Source of the DNA: an uncultured Opitutaceae bacterium
GTDB taxonomy: Bacteria > Verrucomicrobiota > Verrucomicrobiia > Opitutales > Opitutaceae
Direction of reading: 5' to 3'
DNA length: 64,000 nt
Assembly: GCA_903916755.1 (NCBI GenBank)
Contig: CAIWXW010000087.1
Location: 1 to 64,000 of the forward strand
Both the position numbers and the translations under genes were made by a program. Under the pieces are notes generated by a model. It worked only from the letters and a program-made list of their open reading frames with translations. It did not search any database and was not told where the DNA came from. This document shows positions 61,901 through 64,000 of this stretch, piece by piece (positions within the stretch are counted from its first letter, which is position 1; each line of letters opens with the position of its first letter).

Positions 61901-62592
61901 GACGCTCCCACACCATCGAATGGCTGACCCACGGGAGCGATTTGACGCTTTCGATTGACGGTCAGCTCGCACTCGTCGTGCCCGGCCGCGGCCTGCCGGC
62001 CGGCCGGATCGAGCTGGCCCGCTTGGGCCTCAACCAGACTACCCTGGCGTCAGTCCGCGACCGCTTCACCGGAAGCCAGCTTGCGCCCACGGGTGCATCG
62101 GGCCCACTCGGCCCGCTGCCATCGGTCCCGAATGGACCTTTTCGCCTCGCCGTGCTTTTGCCCCAGGGAAGGACCGGGCAAGCCGAGCCGCTGGTTGTAA
62201 CCGGTAAAACCGCGAAAGGCGACCTGGTGTACGTGAAATATGTGGACGCGACGCACGTGCAGTTCGGCTACGACCATTGGGGAGTCGGCGGCGGCATCAG
62301 CGGGCCCATTGCGATCGACTACAGCCAACCTCACGAGATCGAGGTGGGCCTGGGTTCCCTCTACGCCGAAAGCAAGGACGCCGGCTGGATGAGCCTGCCA
62401 CCCGATGTCCGCAAGCGCCTGCACGACCAGGTGGCCGTCAGGATTGACGGCAACGCCGTCTGGCAGGCCCAGAGTCCCGCCTATCCCTCGACCCATGATG
62501 ACATCCGGGTCGGGGAAAACCGCATCGGGGCCTCCAGTTGTGGTCCGCGTTTTACCGGAGAGATCCTGGCGGTCGCACGGGCAGATCCCTGA
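58930..62592 (+). CDS. Family C polytopic membrane protein with three DHWG domains
   Basis: 1220 residues from GTG at 58930 (GTG at 58975 possible). The frame stays open back to 57967, but that part lies antisense to the MBOAT gene and is Arg/Gln-rich noise. GTGEAYNYSLAVADGVTQF, GQTPYAFNGRVHPLRSAPYL and the YfhO-like ETPRRFIPGYRGVVNGRRV match the 52782 protein. The last helix follows a run of Arg residues (RRRSVAARPAVRRRRW), so the C-terminal half is outside. Three DHWG domains are at about 770-920, 928-1065 and 1070-1220. The last is canonical (EPLVVTGKTAKGD, FGYDHWGVGG, FTGEI), the first partly so, and the middle one is barely recognisable. Confidence 0.86.
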   Translation: MHIILQHRLASGFRAVLLVAAGLLIAAPFLTFRGVGTGEAYNYSLAVADGVTQFRAGIFPVLVGQTPYAFNGRVHPLRSAPYLVYLAGAIDVLTGRSLGFPALQNLSLAFSLVGSLFGAYGALRWGTRCPPWPAIFLACVYGSSAALLAAAYAFDLFMTVHAAPFVPLALAAAARPATDPRIRHDFALAAALAACWWAHPPVALWLTMSAGAVRVATWAGRPSGRGAAGLAVAALFGLMLAGFPFVSTYEITHFRTFFDSGSRAGTSFVTLVLAEVRHAFVGSVSPVSRSAGSLGDFQMGYVAWALLGAIVVILRRPGPLAGRRLAATALAAMAGLLIALCIPVPYFTGWAWNRLPGVFYVLTNDWPMQRLYLIAVSAVILASGLVVAPLAATTWRRRPITLGALLLVALGWMAWETAPFIARGLRDRWSKEVTAHNYLPANINLTVTSYTFIGVSPTFIHGVMEPWAEFRLLSRQGSLPAGGNYEAGLATGRVAQQGSFDLQGRPGTGPALYLPTLKLEPHRRYLLNLRWRTGPFAGVINLKGPSLERLYILPEAGAAQGFGIGPGHRSALALSTSQETPEAVQLRMLNPTGKPQDLPPAHLADFQLLAIDDGKLPVRVDSWLPLRADVTAPSAECYVETPRRFIPGYRGVVNGRRVIPVASPSGDLMLPVPEGLSHIEVRFVGTPLLRWAFWVSFGSWAGIAGAVGLAGLSSLRGGRRRSVAARPAVRRRRWVRGWRWFGAGALVMAGLWIAGAGLMPRDRAPGTAGPIKLRLLLPKGLTNRQQPLLVSGHRGAGNIVFLKYLDDVHLQVGVDIWGFVRLSAPIAVDYNQEQELVVSGGMLYPAADPLLRRLSPFENARLRRELRVELNGHAVLLEGRPTYDSAPEDISIGVSHIGGSTIQPRFQGQILQVTRLPVPIRVVRTSRPLTLHFIPPINHEGWTEPLLTAWPGGGPPDLFFITYRGAAQVSLGYARNDRPDIVGQPITLRPGRSHTIEWLTHGSDLTLSIDGQLALVVPGRGLPAGRIELARLGLNQTTLASVRDRFTGSQLAPTGASGPLGPLPSVPNGPFRLAVLLPQGRTGQAEPLVVTGKTAKGDLVYVKYVDATHVQFGYDHWGVGGGISGPIAIDYSQPHEIEVGLGSLYAESKDAGWMSLPPDVRKRLHDQVAVRIDGNAVWQAQSPAYPSTHDDIRVGENRIGASSCGPRFTGEILAVARADP
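61236..62580 (+). repeat. Array of three DHWG domain units
   Basis: Units start near 61236, 61711 and 62137. The middle unit keeps the EPLL strand, one DG turn and a closing RFTGS but has lost the DHWG core and the GSLYPP loop. The third is near consensus. Confidence 0.7.
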
Positions 62593-62601
62593 ATCGAGGC
62601 C

Positions 62602-64000
62602 TCATGGCCCCGGCGACGGCCGGGTGAGCGAAAGGATTTGACCCGTGTAATTGGCTCCGCAGCTCGACGCCCCCACCCGATTGATGGCAATGTGAATTTG
62701 TTCGGCTGAGGTCGGATAATTCGTCGCCGGCTCGGTCCAGACCGCAACCCCGTCGAGGCGCACCTGCACCTGGTGGGCCGGGGGGCGTCCGGACGGAAGC
62801 AGCGCATCCATGGTCAGTTCCAGCGTGTGCGATACGCCGTAGTCGACCTCCACGGGTTCGCTCATCGCCGCGGCGGTGCCCCAGTGGTCCAGGCCAAAGC
62901 GCACATGATGTTCGTCGTCGTAGCGGACAAAGATCAGGTCCGCCGCTCCGGCCCGGCCCGACTCGACCAGCGGCTCGGACGCATGCGTTAGCCCGCTAGG
63001 GAAAAGGGTTTCCAGCTTGATCGCACCGCGGCCCGACCAGGCCGCGGGCGCCAGGTCAGTCGGCGGCTTTCGCTCGACCGAGAGGATCTTGCCGGTGAAC
63101 GCCGCATCCGAGACCGAGCCCCCTAGCGGATTCGAGCCGAGACGGATCTCATAAGGGGCGGACGGAAAGCACTCGGCGGCTCCCTCGAGGGCGATGACGC
63201 CGTCCAGCGCCACCCGCAACCGGCCGGAAAAGGGGCGTCCGCCCGAGGCCGCGGGATAAAGCGAGTCCATCGTGGCTTCAATTCGGTGCGGTTGCGAATA
63301 GTCGATCTCAATCGGGACGCCGGTGAGGGTGCTGATGCCCCAATGATGAAATCCGAAAGCCACATGGGTTGGATCGACATAGTGCACATAAAGGAGATCT
63401 CCCGCGCCGCTCATTCCCGTGACCACCAGGGGTTCGGTGCTGCCCGACATTCCATCCGGAAAGCGCACCTCAAGTTCAACGGCTCCCGTTTCACCGCCCC
63501 GCTCGGCCGGCGGAAGCGCCGCGAAGTCCCGCGCCGAACCCGCGGCCAGGATCTGGCCCGTGAACCGGGTCAATTCGGAAGAGGCTCCCCATGGGTTCCG
63601 ACCAATCTTAATCGTGTCCGAGGCCGCGGAATAGAAGAGGGCCTCCTCGTCGAAAACCACCACCCCGTCCATCAGAACCACGATGCGCCGCGCCAACGGC
63701 AAAACCGTGGCTGCCTCCGCCACGCGATCGGTCGGTGCCAGCGATCCCATCCAAATCAGCAGGCGATGCGGACGCAGCGGATCGTACGATACAAGTTCGC
63801 TCTGGGGGCCGCCGAAGCCGAAATGGTTGGCCCGAAAGCGAAGGCGCCCTGCCCCCTCGTAGACACACGATAGCACGTCGCTGCGGGATCCGGCTCCCGT
63901 GAGCAGCAACGGCTCGGCGCCGGAACTGCGGTCCGCGGGAAACAGCACCTGCAACTCAACCGGCCGGCGCGCCTGCGGCGCCGCCAGGACCGGCGGTCGG
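62602..64000 (-). CDS. C-terminal part of a protein with three DHWG domains, cut by the right edge
   Basis: The frame is open to the right edge; the TTG at 63954 falls inside the first domain (ELQVLFPADRSSGAEPLLL), so it is not the true start. At least 465 residues are visible, all of them DHWG units: about 63960-63520 (core lost, ANHFGFGG), 63505-63060 (FHHWGIST) and 63035-62610 (LDHWGTAA, FVRYDDEHHVRFG). By analogy with the seven other carriers the missing N-terminal part should be a polytopic membrane domain. It is convergent with the 58930 gene, 9 bases apart, a layout like the 32917/35346 pair. Confidence 0.82.
   Translation of the reverse strand, partial: RPPVLAAPQARRPVELQVLFPADRSSGAEPLLLTGAGSRSDVLSCVYEGAGRLRFRANHFGFGGPQSELVSYDPLRPHRLLIWMGSLAPTDRVAEAATVLPLARRIVVLMDGVVVFDEEALFYSAASDTIKIGRNPWGASSELTRFTGQILAAGSARDFAALPPAERGGETGAVELEVRFPDGMSGSTEPLVVTGMSGAGDLLYVHYVDPTHVAFGFHHWGISTLTGVPIEIDYSQPHRIEATMDSLYPAASGGRPFSGRLRVALDGVIALEGAAECFPSAPYEIRLGSNPLGGSVSDAAFTGKILSVERKPPTDLAPAAWSGRGAIKLETLFPSGLTHASEPLVESGRAGAADLIFVRYDDEHHVRFGLDHWGTAAAMSEPVEVDYGVSHTLELTMDALLPSGRPPAHQVQVRLDGVAVWTEPATNYPTSAEQIHIAINRVGASSCGANYTGQILSLTRPSPGP
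62610..63960 (-). repeat. Array of three DHWG domain units
   Basis: Three tandem units on the minus strand. The unit nearest the C terminus keeps DHWG; the middle one has HHWG; the first has lost it. All keep EPLL/EPLV, the DG turn and a closing FTG/YTG strand. Confidence 0.72.

Overview
The window is GC-rich, densely coding bacterial DNA and reads almost end to end as a surface-glycan locus. It holds sugar-nucleotide enzymes, GT2 and GT9 glycosyltransferases, many SAM methyltransferases, an ABC-2 polysaccharide exporter (Wzm/Wzt type), an O-acylation set (MBOAT, SGNH and a DUF5989-like small protein) and about a dozen large polytopic membrane proteins. The Wzm/Wzt pair and the lipoprotein point to a two-membrane (Gram-negative-type) cell. 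The mix of genes, many starts without Shine-Dalgarno motifs, and high GC would fit Verrucomicrobiota or a related group, but no marker gene here proves that. I see no rRNA, tRNA, CRISPR array, insertion sequence or phage gene.

Layout. 3-6086: two convergent genes, a GtrA-Nudix-membrane fusion (cut by the left edge) and a 1163-residue membrane protein. 6087-6825: the only long gap. 6826-22531: a tight + strand operon with a split transketolase, two E1-type TPP-enzyme subunits, two DegT/DnrJ aminotransferases, three GT2 enzymes and four methyltransferases, ending in a large membrane protein. 22500-37334: large membrane proteins in alternating orientation, one lipoprotein and a YfhO-like protein. 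37482-43737: Wzm, Wzt, a methyltransferase and a membrane protein with four C-terminal repeats. 43748-44974: SGNH acyltransferase-like protein. 45046-57396: + strand run with a GT9/coiled-coil/GT2 fusion, a membrane protein with a second repeat type, a GtrB-like GT2, a PTPS-related-like membrane protein, a methyltransferase and an SDR epimerase. 57400-58833: DUF5989-like protein and MBOAT. 58930-64000: two more repeat-bearing proteins, the last cut by the right edge.

Membrane families named in the entries. Family A (signature GDDKGIVDFVK ... IIYLYF): in 3-2528, the first half of 2595-6086, and 24364-26028. Family B (signature YxxGxYYLYFGxxPA and RYxLDxLP): 32917-35322, 35346-37334, 40399-43737. 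Family C (signature GQxxYAFNGxxHxLRxAPY): 52782-55550 and 58930-62592. All look like multi-pass proteins of the GT-C/YfhO/PTPS-related kind, which usually act on polyprenyl-linked sugars on the outer face of the inner membrane.

Main discovery candidate. A domain of about 150 residues that I do not recognise as a named family, resembling a LamG/concanavalin-like beta sandwich, occurs 16 times by eye in eight proteins. It is always C-terminal to a membrane part where that part is visible, singly or in tandem arrays of two, three or four, and is attached to at least four different membrane scaffolds. Positive charge before the last membrane segment places it outside the cytoplasm. I call it the 'DHWG domain' after its core (EPLLVTGxxGAGD ... 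GxDHWGxGG ... GSLYPP ... DG ... GxNxIGxS ... FTGxI). My inference is that these proteins form a paralogous set of periplasmic glycan-modifying membrane enzymes with a shared recognition or docking module, working with the exporter and the acylation set.
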